Positions 10,470 to 21,878 of a stretch of DNA of 64,000 nucleotides are shown here, in pieces (the first letter of the stretch is position 1; every line of letters begins with the position of its first letter). The stretch is taken from the NCBI GenBank assembly GCA_963576725.1, contig OY755240.1:13942378-14006377 (forward strand). The letters run 5' to 3'. The notes beneath the pieces are model-generated. The model did not search any database and was not told the origin of the DNA. It saw nothing but the letters and a program-made list of their open reading frames with translations. This DNA is from Azorinus chamasolen (lineage: Eukaryota; Mollusca; Bivalvia; Cardiida; Solecurtidae). Made by a program: the position numbers and the translations under genes.

Positions 10470-12068
10470 AAAGTACAAAAATGAGTCATGCAGGAAACAC
10501 CAAATACAGAACAAACAGTCGCCCGAACAGCAACACAAGGAAACAGCAAATGTACATAACTATAAAAACATCAAGAGACGCACAAAGACAAAACAAACAT
10601 ACTATAGAAGGAGGATGGAAGTACCGCCTTGGAACGTTCAGTGACAAACTTCACTGGGGGGTTAAGCCGGTTTATGGGCGCCCAACCTCACTCTTTTTCC
10701 ATCCCCACCCTAAAAGACAAACAGTGTAAATAAACGTATCCCCTCTCCTCTTGTAAAGGGGTTGACAAACAAACATGCACTATGTTGTAGTACTACAGGA
10801 TCATATTCCTTTTTAATTATTTTTTTTAACATATTGATGAACAAAGTGTCCAATAATTTTACGAAGTTTGTAAATCACATCACCATAAAATTTAGGATGT
10901 GAAATACCGTGTCGCAGAAGCGCCTTGAGATTACATTGGTACTTGCCAATAAGCGAGAGATTTCGATAGTAAAATTTAGAAAAAGTTTTCCTTAGTTTAT
11001 GATATCTATATCCTTGCTTAAGCAGTTTTGTCATTTAAAATGAGATTTCAACTGTTAAATTTGTCAATAGATGAACAGCTCTAGCAAAACGAATAAGTTG
11101 AGATATATAAACCCCGTCAGATTTGAGCACGGGGAACATCCCCGTCAAGATGAGGAAATATTAAAATCACAATCATCTCTTTTGTCATATATTTTAGAAG
11201 AAATCATTCCATTATCAATTTTAAGGTCTAGATCAAGAAACGCTGCTAAGTTGTCGGACCGGTAAACTTTATTCACTTTGAGTTCTTTTGGATAAATTGT
11301 ATGAATCAGATCACCAAAGAAAGGGTTATCTAAGTTAAAAATATCATCCAAATATCGAAAAGTTTCATTGAAGGCTTTTATAACATCTTCTTGTGATTGA
11401 GGGTTCAAACGCAACATGAAATCTCTCTCATAGCACATAGTAAATAGCAGTACAAAAACAATTCTGCGACAAGTGGTGCACAATTCGTACCCATAGGAAT
11501 ACCAATTACCTGACGGTATATAGCATTCCCATAACGTACAAATATGTTATCCGAAAGAAAGGTTAGTGATTTGCAAACTTCTGAGCACGCCCAATTAGTG
11601 AAATATTTCATTTGCTCGTCAGTAAAGAAAGCTTTTTCAGCATTACATGCCAGGAATGATGTTTTTCTCGGGCAAACACTTTCTGGATTAAGTTAGTAAG
11701 CTTGTCCTTAATTAAAATATGAGGAAGAGTTGTGTACAGAGTAGAAAAATAGTACGTGCTTACAGTGGATGCAAGATACCTTTTGATCTTAAGTTTGTTT
11801 AAGACTTCTGAAGAGTTCTTAATAGACCAGAAGAGGTTTATTCCAGAATTTTCATACGTCTTATCACAGTAGAATTTTACAAGTTCCTTTACCTTCGTTA
11901 AACAAGAAGTCAAAAGTATAGAAAATTTAGTAGTTGTACATGAACTAGAATTTGCAATGAAACGCACTTTATATTTTTTTTTGTAGTTTTGGTAACCAAT
12001 ACATTATAGGAAGTTTATGTTGTGTAATTTTAATATCGGACCCAAGTTGATCACACTTTTTGACATGA
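10470..12068 (-). mobile_element. Penelope-like element, RT plus 3' UTR (minus strand)
   Basis: Read on the minus strand from 12068. KITQHKLPIMYWLPKL leads into a short frameshift, then RFIANSSSCTTTKFSILL, YYFSTLYTTLPH, IYRQVIGIPMGTNCAPLVAE, RYLDDIFNLDNPFF with the YLDD catalytic pair, a decayed DGDVPRA segment, and KLLKQGYRYHKLRKTFSKFY through FYGDVIYKLRKIIG to about 10757. The 3' UTR module follows to 10470, ending in the GACTCATTTTTGTAC-type tail. Several frameshifts make the RT non-functional. Its truncated 5' end at 12068 is head-to-head with a plus-strand PLE that starts at about 12069. Confidence 0.85.
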
Positions 12069-13795
12069 CATTTAAGCTTCATTTTTAGATTTGAATCTTT
12101 CAATTACAAATGATAAAGTTTCGTCCAAAATATACGATAAAAGAGAAGATTTTAATTTTAAAATTGTTAGTCATCCTTTTCTAGATGGAGATGTGCCACG
12201 TTCTATATCTTATGGGGTTCATATTTCTCAACTTATTAGGTTTGCCCGAGCCTGTTCTTTGCTTGAAGATTTTAACAGACGTAATTTAGTTATAACTGAT
12301 AAACTTCTTAAGCAATGTTACAGATATCACAAACTTCGGAAAACTTTTTTTAAACTTTATTATCGAAATTTACCTCGCATAAGTAAATATAATTGCAATC
12401 TACGGACGTTACTGCGACAAGGCATTTCTCAACCAGAATTTTATGGGGATGTTATCTACAAACTTAGGAAAATTTGGGGTCATATCCATTTTCATAATTT
12501 GTTTATAAAACGCATTAAAACATTTAAAAAGAAAAGTAAAAAAATGAGTCATGCAGGAAACACCACATACAGAACAAACACTCGCTCGAACAGCAACACA
12601 AGGAAAAGGCAAATGTAAATAAGTAGAAAAAACAACAAGAGACGCACAAAGACAACACAATCATACAATAGGAGGAAGATGAAAGTACCGCCTTGGAACG
12701 GTCAGTAACAAAAGTCACTGGGGGTAAAACCGGTTTATGGGCGCCCAGCGTGATTGCCAACTGTAAAAAGGTCCACAACCAAACATGCAGTATGTTGTAG
12801 TACTACAAGATCATATCCCTTTTTAATGAATTGTTTAACACATTTGATGAACAAAGTGAGTGGGTATGTCCAATAATGTTACGAAGTTTGTAAATCACAT
12901 CACCATAAAATTCAGGATGTGAAATACCGTGTCGTAGAAGCACCTTGAGATTACATTGGTACTTGCCAATAAGCGAGAGATTTCGATAGTAAAATTTAGA
13001 GAAAGTTTTTCTTAGTTTATGGTACCTATATCCTTGCCTAAGCAGCTTTTCAGGTTATGATCCTATTATATTGCAACGCACTGCATGTTTGGTTATCGAC
13101 CCTTTTACAGTCGGTAGCTACGCTTCTCTCTTTGCTTGCGCGATGACAAGCCGAGGGTAGTACTCTATGATGGTATACTCTTAAACTTGGATACAGGATG
13201 AACTTACCAGACTCATGTATTACTTTTTCCCTGTCGTGCCCTTAACGGCTTACCTGCAGGTGCTCTGACTTCAGTAAAGTCATTGAGTACATATTTGACG
13301 GATTGTGACAGTTATTATGCTATGTTTTACATGTTGTCCTGTGTTCACCGTCGTCTATGTTGTGCGTAAGTCCAGCGGGGATACCTTTATTTACAATATT
13401 TGTAAAGCTAGGGTGACTTTGAGAGAAGTGTGAGGTTAGGACGTCCGTAAACGGGTTTAAACCCCCAGTGGTGTTTTTGCTACTGACCGTGCCAATGCGG
13501 TACTCTCTTTGTCACCCTTCCTTTTGTTTGCCTTGCGTCTTTGTGCTTGTGATTTTGTTCATGTATGGAACGTTTGTCTCTGGTTCTTGTGTGTCTTTTG
13601 GTGTTTTCTGTGTTCATTTCGTGTGTGAGTGTGCGTTTGGGTCTGTGGTTGTGTGTGCGTGTGTGTGTGTGCGCGCGCGTGTGTGAATGTGTGTGTGTGT
13701 GTGTGTGTGTGTGATGCTGTCTATCGGTGTGTTGGTGGTGGTTACGTCTTGTATGTGGCTTTGCCTGCTTGACTTTACTACTTTTCCATGATCTA
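12069..13795 (+). mobile_element. Penelope-like element, RT C-terminus plus 3' UTR, with nested PLE
   Basis: The plus-strand RT begins at SFLDLNLSITNDKVSSKIYD, past the catalytic motifs, and runs open to FIKRIKTFKKK at about 12536. A 516-bp minus-strand PLE piece intervenes. The RT resumes at 13053 with GYDPIILQRTACLVIDPFTV, and the full 3' UTR follows to the TACTTTTCCAT end at 13795. Nearly identical sequence lies uninterrupted at 62285-63448, which confirms the split. Confidence 0.85.
12537..13052 (-). mobile_element. Nested 5'-truncated PLE inside the plus-strand PLE
   Basis: From 13052 down, the minus strand reads KLLRQGYRYHKLRKTFSKFY, the GISHPEFYGDVIYKL region and a short RT end. It then gives a shortened 3' UTR and the TTTTGTAC-type tail at 12537. 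It splits the host PLE between KTFKKK and GYDPIIL. No target-site duplication is obvious. Confidence 0.75.
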
Positions 13796-13799
13796 AAAC

Positions 13800-15740
13800 G
13801 ATGGTCTTTTCGTCAGTAGTAACTGAAATGTATGACTTGGTATTAATAATTTCCTGCTTCCAGACATCGATATAATGTAATCGTCAAATAATAATCACAT
13901 TGTTTGATGCCTTATCAGCAGGAACAAAAACGTATTTTGAATGGAAATCCTGTAAACCCTTTTTAAGATGTCGAAAAGGAATTCTAGGTTTAGGTGGAAG
14001 AAAGTGTTTATTAATGTTATAAAAGGAAATGCGTTTGACAATTATATAAAAAATTAGTAGACTCAACATGTTCTCTTCGACACCACTTAATACTATAATT
14101 TTGTAAAGCCTCCGCAATCTGAACTCGACAAGAGTTAAAATCTATCAAGGATGGTATTCTTTATTTGGGACCTTTATTCAAAAGAGATCGTAGACGTTTA
14201 TCTTTAATTATCTCAAAATTACCGGTAATCACATGACCAGCCGGAGAACAGCAAAATTTTGAGGTGGCGCAATCTCAATTATCAGGAATATTATCATTAA
14301 TATCAAGGTCGGCCACAATTTTATTATAGTTTAAAATTGTATTTCTGATGGGTTTGTTATATTTGTACCAGATGATAAGTGGTTCTGTATTTTTAAAGTA
14401 TTTAGGAATAGTGTCAATAACATTTTTGTCCCTAAAATACTTTGGAGGTCAGTAAAATCAGTACCTTTATTAATAAAAGGAATTTTCAAGGCGAATCTTT
14501 GGTGTTCAGATAATTTGTCAATGTGCGGCCTGAGAACATGTAGAGTAAAGGTTTGTATCAAACTAGCCAATCCTATTTGAGGATCTGATCTACAAATAAT
14601 ATTTTATCGGCTTGCTCGTCAATTTCTTTTAATGAAGATATAGATATGAAGGAAAGTCTAGAAAGCATGGCATGTTTACCAGAAATTTGACGTAAATTAT
14701 GTAGATCAAGAGTAGTCATTTTCAAACGAGATTTTCGTTTAATATTTCCATTTTTGCGAATGCCATGTGATCGAGATTTGCAATTTCTTATAGATAAAAT
14801 GAAAAAATATCTATATCAGGTTCTTTTGAAATAATTCAAGTCTGGTAAATGTTATCATTCAATCCTAAAGGAAATGTTTTGATCCAATTTAATTAAGCTA
14901 TAAATCTAGCTTTCGATTTAAAGCTACTAGTAGCATCCTTATCATATGTTATATGCTCAATAATTTGTACTAAAACTTCTTTCAAAGAATGGCCAGAATT
15001 CCGAGAGTGTTGGTGTAAAATGTTTAGTTTACGATTTCGACACTGATTTGCATGCTCACGAAATCGAGTCTTCATGGCACGTCCTGTTAGTCCTACATAC
15101 TGTATACGGCAACTAGGTGCGTTTCAAGTTAAAACATAAATAACGTTAGTAGTAGTACAATCAACGTCTGAGTTTATCTTGACATTAATGTTCTACCATT
15201 AACAGTAGATTTTATAGTGGAATTACAAGAAATGTTACTACAACATTAGCACATCTTAGCAAAGCACTTTTGGATAATCGGATACACTATGTGCCGCTTG
15301 TATAAGGACCGTTTACGAATAGAAGAAACATTTTGGATAACAGATTTGAAAGATGAAAGTACAACTCTTGGTCCATTGAAAAAACATTTATCAATAGAAA
15401 GAGATGGTATGTGAAGAGACGATGCCGACTGAAGATTAAGTTGTTTTAAACGAACATAAGGTTGAAGGGAAGAGAAATTAGAAATATTTCTGGGTGCTTG
15501 TACAGACGACACAGATTGCATATTTATAGCTTGTATACACAAATTGTTGGTGAACACAACACCTACCACGAGGTGCATGACATACTTATGATGATGTAAG
15601 AGGCAAATGAGAGTTGTGGATGTTACTTGCATATCCTACAAGAGAATGATACCAACATCGATTACGTATACGGGGATACATTTTACGGCCGCCACACGAC
15701 ACAAGCAACACTGTTGTGATAATTTAAGTACAAAAATGAG
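13800..15740 (-). mobile_element. PLE 5' half: GIY-YIG endonuclease upstream of the RT linker
   Basis: On the minus strand the element begins at about 15740 with the same 5' sequence repeated at 17128-17520. An ATG near 15632 opens a ~130-residue N-terminal region ending KCFAKMC, followed by Cys-containing SNISCNSTIKSTVNGRTLM. Next comes a GIY-YIG nuclease: CTTTNVIYVLT, then IQYVGLTGRAMKTRFREHAN, ending FPLGLNDNIY. Downstream is the linker with TIPKYFKNTEPLIIWYKYNK, the PAGHVITGNFEI block, KGPKxRIPSLIDFN, and finally HLKKGLQDFHSKYVFVPADK before 13884. RT motifs are missing. Stops and frameshifts are numerous, so the copy is dead. The endonuclease-first order is the permuted arrangement described for Naiad/Chlamys-type PLEs. 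It fits the RT copies in this window, which end without a C-terminal GIY-YIG. Confidence 0.8.
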
Positions 15741-15925
15741 CTCTCAAATAGATAAGAGATGCTTCAAACGCTTTAGCTCGTCCAACTTTGATTAGCGTTC
15801 CAGTCTCATTCATGGTAATATTGTTCTTTTGTATCGTTGAATAAAGGCCACAGGATGCGTGGAATTCTGTCATTTGGTCATTCCGTATTCGTACAACATC
15901 ATACACATTTTTGTGCCCCCCCCCC

Positions 15926-17935
15926 CCAGATTTGATCTCGGGGGCATATTGTTTTTGCCCTGTCTGTCTGTTTGTCTATTTGTTGTCAGCAACATTAACA
16001 TTGGCCATAACTTTTGAGCCAGTACAGATAGCGACTTGATATTTGGCATGCATATGTATCACATAAAGCCGCACATTTTGAGGGGTGACATGTCAAGGTC
16101 AATGTCATCCTTCAAGGTCAGAGGTAAAATATATGGGTCAAATTACCGATTTAACATTGGCCATAACTTTTGGACCAGTAGAGATAGAGACTTGATATTT
16201 GGCATGCTTGTGTATCTCATAAAGCTGCACATTTTGAGGGGTAACATGTCAAGGTCAAGGTCATCCTTCAGATTCAAAGGTCAAATTGTCTGTTTTTGGC
16301 TGTAACTTTAACCTAACCTTAACATTGGTCATAACTTTTGAGCCAGTACAGATAGAGACTTGATATTCGGCATGCATATGTATTATATAAAGCCGGACAT
16401 TTTGATGGGTGACATGTCAAGATTAAGGTCATCCTTCAAGGTCAGAGGTCAAATATATGGGTCAAATCACAGACTTTAACATTGGCCATAACTTTTGGAC
16501 CAGTAAAGGTAGAGACTTGATATTTGGCATGCTTGTGTATCTCATGAAGCTGTGCAGTTTGAGGGGTGACATGTCATGGTCAAGGTCATCCTTCAGGGTC
16601 AAAGGTCAAATTATCTGTTTCTTTGTATGTAACTTTAACATTGGTCATAACTTTTGAACCAGCTCAGCTAGTGACTTGATATTTGGCATGCATATGTATC
16701 TCATAAAGCCGCACATTTTGAGGGATGACATATCAAGGTCATTCTTCAGGGTCAAATGTCAAATTGTCTGTTTGTCTGTGACTTTAACATTGGTCATAAC
16801 TTTTGAGCCAGTACAGATAGAGACTTGATATTTAGCATACATATGTCTCTCAGAAAGCCGCACATTTTGAGTTGTGACATGTCAAGGTCACCCTTAAAGG
16901 TCACATTTCGAACATATGGGTCAAATCACGGACTTTAACATTGGCCATAACTTTTGAACCAGTGCAGATAGAACCTTGATATTTGGCATGCTTGTGTATT
17001 TCATGAAGCTTCACAGTTTGAGGGGCAACCTGTCAAAGGTCACCGACTTTAACATTGGCCATAACTTTTGAACCTGTAGATACAGACCTGACATTTGGTA
17101 TGTTTCCTGCATGACTCATTTTTGTACTTTTATTATCACAACAGTGTTGCTTGTGCCGTGTGGTGGCCGTAAATAGTCTCCCCGTACACGTAATCGATGT
17201 TGTTATCATTCTCTTGCAGGATATGCAAGTAACATACACAACTCTCATTCGCCTCTTACATCCTTGTTTCCTTGTGTTGCTGTTCGGGCGAGTGTTTGTT
17301 CTGTATGTGGTGTTTCCTGCATGACTCATTTTTGTACTTTTATTATCACAACAGTGTTGCTTATGCCGTGTGTTGGCCGTAAAAAGTCTCCCCGTACACG
17401 TAATCGATGTTGTTATCATTCTCTTGCAGGATATGCAAGTAACATACACAACTCTCATTCGCCTCTTACATCATTGTTTCCTTGTGTTGCTGTTCGGGCG
17501 AGTGTTTGTTCTGTATGTGGTGTTTCCTGCATGACTCATTTTTGTACATGTATGTGTATCTCATGAAGCTGCACAGTTTGGGGGTGACATGTCAAGGTCA
17601 AAGTCATCTTTCAGGGTCAAAGGTCACAGACTTTAACATTGGCCATAACGTTTGAACCAGTAGATATACAGCCTTGATACTGATATGCATGTGCATCTCA
17701 TGAAGCCGCACAGTTTGAGGGGTGACATGTCAGGTCAAGGTCATCCTTCATGGTCAAAGATCACCAACTTTTAACATTGGCCATAACATTTGAACCATTA
17801 GCGATACAGACTTAATATTTGGTATGCATGTGTACCCCATGAAGCTGCACAGTTTGAGGAGTGACATGTCAAGATCAAGGTCATCCTTCAGGGTCAAATA
17901 TCATATCGAGGGGGTATAGTGTTTCACAAACTCAT
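15926..17935. repeat. Tandem satellite, ~150-bp monomer
   Basis: Monomers contain AACATTGGCCATAACTTTTG, then CTTGATATTTGGCATGCATG, then TTTTGAGGGGTGACATGTCA, then repeated AGGTCA-type hexamers. About ten imperfect copies are present, interrupted at 17100-17548 by a PLE-derived cassette. The array starts just after a C-run (15917-15928). No coding potential is apparent; the small ORFs are monomer read-throughs. Confidence 0.85.
17100..17548 (+). mobile_element. Tandem PLE end-junction cassette (210-bp unit x 2 plus partial)
   Basis: Units 17101-17310 and 17311-17520 are near-identical, followed by a partial copy to 17548. Each unit joins the last ~65-75 bp of a PLE (ending GACTCATTTTTGTAC) to the first ~146 bp of the same element (ATTATCACAACAGTGTTGCT onward, including the initiator ATG of the N-terminal ORF). 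All internal sequence is missing. The 146-bp part is the reverse complement of 15595-15735. The cassette splits a satellite monomer between ATTTGGTA and ATGTGTATCTCATGAAGC. PLEs are known for head-to-tail copies with pseudo-LTRs; this looks like a minimal, non-autonomous form. Confidence 0.8.
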
Positions 17936-19069
17936 CTTGTTGTCATTTGGAGCGACCTCTTCACTCATGATATTGATCACATTGTTTGATGATGCTGGTT
18001 GTGACTATATAGTATTAACTCCGCTATTTAGTTTATTTCGGATACCTGTTCTGTCTTTTGCATCTATTTGAAACCCCCCTTCTTTATTGTGTCTCACTAC
18101 AGAAATTTCTGGATCAATACTGTGAATGATCATCTTATACAAACTTAAATTTGACTACACTAATGGATGTTCAGGACATGCCACCAGGCGCATGCCCATA
18201 CTGCATAAAAGTTCTCCCGATGAACATGTCACTCCATATCCCTTTCAATATACCTTTTTCTTGTCTATTACATGTTCGCTAGCTCTTTGAAAACCAGAGA
18301 ACTGGGTCTAGGAGTGACTTCATTCTGGCAAGTGGCATATACCATGTATGGTGCAGTTTACGTGGCATGCGACAAAGAAGCACGACATCATTTCTTTGTA
18401 CGCTGTTATATGAATGCACAAGCCACCTTCTCTTTCAGCTTTGGTAAAGACCATCATGATAAGCACTGGTTTTAGAAACACATCTACCCATAGCTTTGCT
18501 GTTTTGCTGCATTAATTCTGGTGACTCTGGACAGTGCTCTTCCATGACAAATCTGTGTAGGTCCTCTGCAATTAGTGGCTTTGCTCTGACGAGTTGTTGA
18601 ACGTTCCTGTCTGTCAATATGTGTACGTCACTAATTACTTTAATCAAACCAATCTCTACAATCAGAATGGCAATGATCTCAATAATGCTCATGGGCAAAT
18701 ACTTGACTCCAAGTCTCATACGCCAATTTATTTGCTTATGTGCAATTCAGGTCTTGTGCTTTTGTTAGATCTGTCACCATTGTGTTTTGGTAAGAAAAAG
18801 GTATCATATCTATGAAAGGTATGTATACAGCTTTAATTTGTACTGATTACGGCTTAACCCTGTACTTTAAAAATGTTAACAAAGAATCTTTAATGAAAAA
18901 ACCGATCTGGGAGCTGCATTATCATTATTTCCAATTGTCCATGCTGAATATTGATACGCAGCCGAATAAAAATGATATAAATGTAGTGTTTTTAGGTTGA
19001 ACAGGTCACGATGTTTAGAGTTATCTGCCTTTGATTCATTAGAATGCCATCAACTTTTGTCAACAGCTT
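17936..19069. other. No gene recognised
   Basis: Contains short ORFs on both strands (18272-18475 plus, 18435-18719 minus) that I cannot link to any family. No splice context or repeat structure was found. Confidence 0.35.
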
Positions 19070-19745
19070 TGATGTGACTCTATATAACTAAAAAGTACTT
19101 CAACTATTGGTTTCATATTAAGGGCATGTGCTTAGTATCACCAGTTTCTGAGTTGAATCAGATCACTGTGTCTAGAGTTTTCTGCCCTTGATTAATCCAA
19201 AATGCCATAAATTTTGTCAACACTTCTGATGTGGCCTGATAACTCGAACAGTACTTCACATACTTGGTTCATATTAGATGTATATGCTTAGTTTTAAGAG
19301 AGGAAGACACCGTTTGATGTGACGCTATAACTAAAAAAGTACTTCACCTATCGGTTTCATATTAAGGGCATATGTGCTTAGTAACACCAGTTTCTTGATT
19401 GAAACAGATCACTATGTCTAGATTTCTCTGCTCTTGATTAATTCAAAATGCCATACATTTTGTCAACACGTTTGATGTGACCAGATAACTCAAAAGTACT
19501 TCACATACTTGGTTCATATTAGAGGTGTATGCTTAGTTTTAAGAGAGGAAGACACCGTTTGATGTGACGCTGTAACTAAAAAAGTACTTCACCTATCGAT
19601 TTCATATTAAGAACATGTCTTAGCATCACGAGTTTCTGGGTATAATCAGACCACTGTGTCTAGAGTTATCTGCCCCTGATTAAGACAAAATGCCACACTT
19701 TTGATGTGACCTGATAACTCAAAGGTCCGTTTTTCTAGTTTCATT
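19070..19745. repeat. Tandem repeat, ~240-bp unit, about 3 copies
   Basis: Units share CACTGTGTCTAGAGTTTTCT, AAATGCCATAAATTTTGTCA, then TTTGATGTGAC with a (C)TGATAACT or CTATAACTAAAAAAGTACTT variant, then ACTTGGTTCATATTAGA. Copies diverge by about 10-15 percent by eye. Confidence 0.75.
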
Positions 19746-20762
19746 ACCAATCATTGATTACAAAATAGTTGTCAGAAGTTCTTCCGAGTTCTCGACGGAA
19801 ACACAAAACGTAATAGGACAAATGTCATAATATACAATATAAACGCAACTTTGTATATGCTTTGGCCACTATGATAAGCTCTGTTTAGAAAAGCAATACA
19901 ATCAAAGAACTAAAGCAGTGAGAACTCTTATCAATCTGTGAAACCACAGAAAACTGACATTTTATGGTAAAACTAACGGTTATCAGATCCATTAACCTTT
20001 AGCCTGCTATGGGCGGATCGGTCGATACCTTTGCAAACAGTTTGGTTCCAGATGAGACGCCGAGTAACAGAAATATTTTATTTTTCGTGTCAGTATATAT
20101 ACATTATGGAACGTATATAGAAAAGTGTATAGTTTAGGGAAGGGAAGGAAATGGAAACGATTTAATGATGGGAATCATTCAGATAATGGAAAATTGATGT
20201 AGAGCGGCATATAAAACAGCAGAGGAAGAACAGGAGAGCATAGAAGAGAGCAACCTCATTATTCGAATATTGACTATTTTGATTCAGATCATAAAGTTAA
20301 GTTTTCTTTGGGCGAAACATTCTGAAAGAAGGAGATCCTTCAAATCATAATATAGTAATTTGGAAAGAAAATCATGGAGACTCGGTTTTAGTGAGTAGGT
20401 TCATGAAAAGTTATTAAAAGTTCAGCTATACTCACGACCTCTAGTACCTGCTTTTAAAAGTGGTATTCATGTTTCATAACTAAAAGCATTGAAACTGGTG
20501 ATAACGAAAGTCCTAAAAATACGAATATAACAACAAGCAGGTCGACTGTCTTTTTTCCCCCGCAAATAATTTATAAAATGGTTAAAATTGTGTTTATTCT
20601 ATTTGACTATGAATTTGTGGAATTTGAATTACTGTAGTGATCTAATATAAGTACGCGATCATTTAGAAATATTCCTGCTGTCTTTTCGTTTCTCATTTAG
20701 CAGCAAACTGTTGTAACCGTTTATCCCATGGACATTTAGCAAGAAATATCGGCACGTGAGTA
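19746..20762. other. Mostly unrecognised; half of a palindromic MITE
   Basis: Near 19990-20085 there is TTAACCTTTAGCCTGCTATG followed by TTTGCAAACAGTTTGGTTCC and AGATGAGACGCCGAGTAAC. This is the left half of the GATGAGACGCCGAG hairpin family, seen complete at 37060-37266. Nothing else is recognised. Confidence 0.5.
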
Positions 20763-21004
20763 TTAACCATTTCCCTGTTCTTTATTTCAAATTTCAATAC
20801 CTCCTGAATATTCATGACCGATATAGTTATAAAGAAATATGGAAGGTGGGCCAGTTTTGCCATTTTAGAAATTAAGAAACACATCTATCAAATCCTGTTG
20901 GCACGAAGAACAGACCCTGTTCTGACGGCTCCTATGGGAGTCGTCTGATCTGGGTCTACTCTGTTTGCAAATGCGTGAAAATGTCTTTAAATGAAGGAAA
21001 GTAC
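20763..21004. repeat. Palindromic MITE, TTAA/CCCT type
   Basis: Left end TTAACCATTTCCCTG, an internal TGAATATTCATG motif, then the hairpin AGACCCTGTTCTGACGGCTC / GTCGTCTGATCTGGGTCTAC around 20910-20965. The right end is lost where a second MITE begins. Confidence 0.6.
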
Positions 21005-21190
21005 ATGACCACTTAATTGTGTTAAATAGTTTGTATTTAGGGCAGGTAGCTGCTTAAAGCAAGATGAAAGTAAAACAGAACGCTCCAATAGTGGCGTTCT
21101 GTTTTACTTTCACCTTGATTTAAGCAACCGCCTGCCTTTTACACAAAATGCTTGATGTAATTTGGTGGCCATTATAGATAGGTTTCACTG
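21005..21190. repeat. Palindromic MITE, TA/CAGT type (left end truncated)
   Basis: Perfect inner palindrome AAAGTAAAACAGAACGCTCC / its complement around 21065-21115, flanked by AGCAAGxTGAAAG and its complement. The right end TATAGATAGGTTTCACTG is followed by TA. The same family is complete at 21879-22082. Confidence 0.75.
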
Positions 21191-21369
21191 TATTAATAAG
21201 CTTCAATGGGATTATGACCAAGGGAACATATTACCATGGCCTAACCCGTTATCTAGTGAATCGCTCCATAGGGAAAAAGAGCAGAATAACAGCTTGCTCC
21301 TATTGGAGCCGTCCCGTCTGTCCAATCTGAAAAGGTGTTTATATGAAGTACATGCTATTTAAACATTAT

Positions 21370-21872
21370 TTTATTGACTATATTGTCACTTCAAGTATAA
21401 AGTAAAGGTTAAACCATTGTTTATACACCATATTTCCACTTCAGGTATGATGTACAGGTAAAACCATTGTTTATACAAAATATAGCCACTTCTGGTATAA
21501 AGTACAGTTTTAACCATTGTTTATACACTATATTTGCCAGTGCAATTATGAAGTAAAGTTAAACCATTGTTTATATACATTATATTGCCACTGCAAGTAT
21601 GAAGAAAAGGTTCAACCATTGTTTATACACAATATATTGCCACTGCGAGTGTGAAGAAAAGGTTCAACCATTGTTTATACACAATATATTTCTACTGCAT
21701 GTATGAAGAAAAGGTTCAACCATTGTTTATACACAATATATTGCCACTGCAAGTATGAAGTAAAGGTTAAACTATTGTTTATATACTATATTGCTACTGC
21801 AAGTATGACGTAAAGGTTAAACCATAGTTTATACACTATTTCGCCACTGCAAATAGGAAGTAAAGGTTAAAT
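21370..21872. repeat. Minisatellite, ~50-bp unit, about 10 copies
   Basis: The unit contains TTAAACCATTGTTTATACAC, then TATATTGCCACTGCAAGTAT, then GAAGTAAAGG. It is degenerate and non-coding. Confidence 0.85.
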
Positions 21873-21878
21873 CTTGTA

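Noticed and set aside
18435..18719. 94-codon minus-strand ORF with partly protein-like composition
   Set aside because: It overlaps another open frame on the opposite strand, matches nothing I recognise and lacks clear splice sites. It may be a decayed transposon fragment but cannot be supported.
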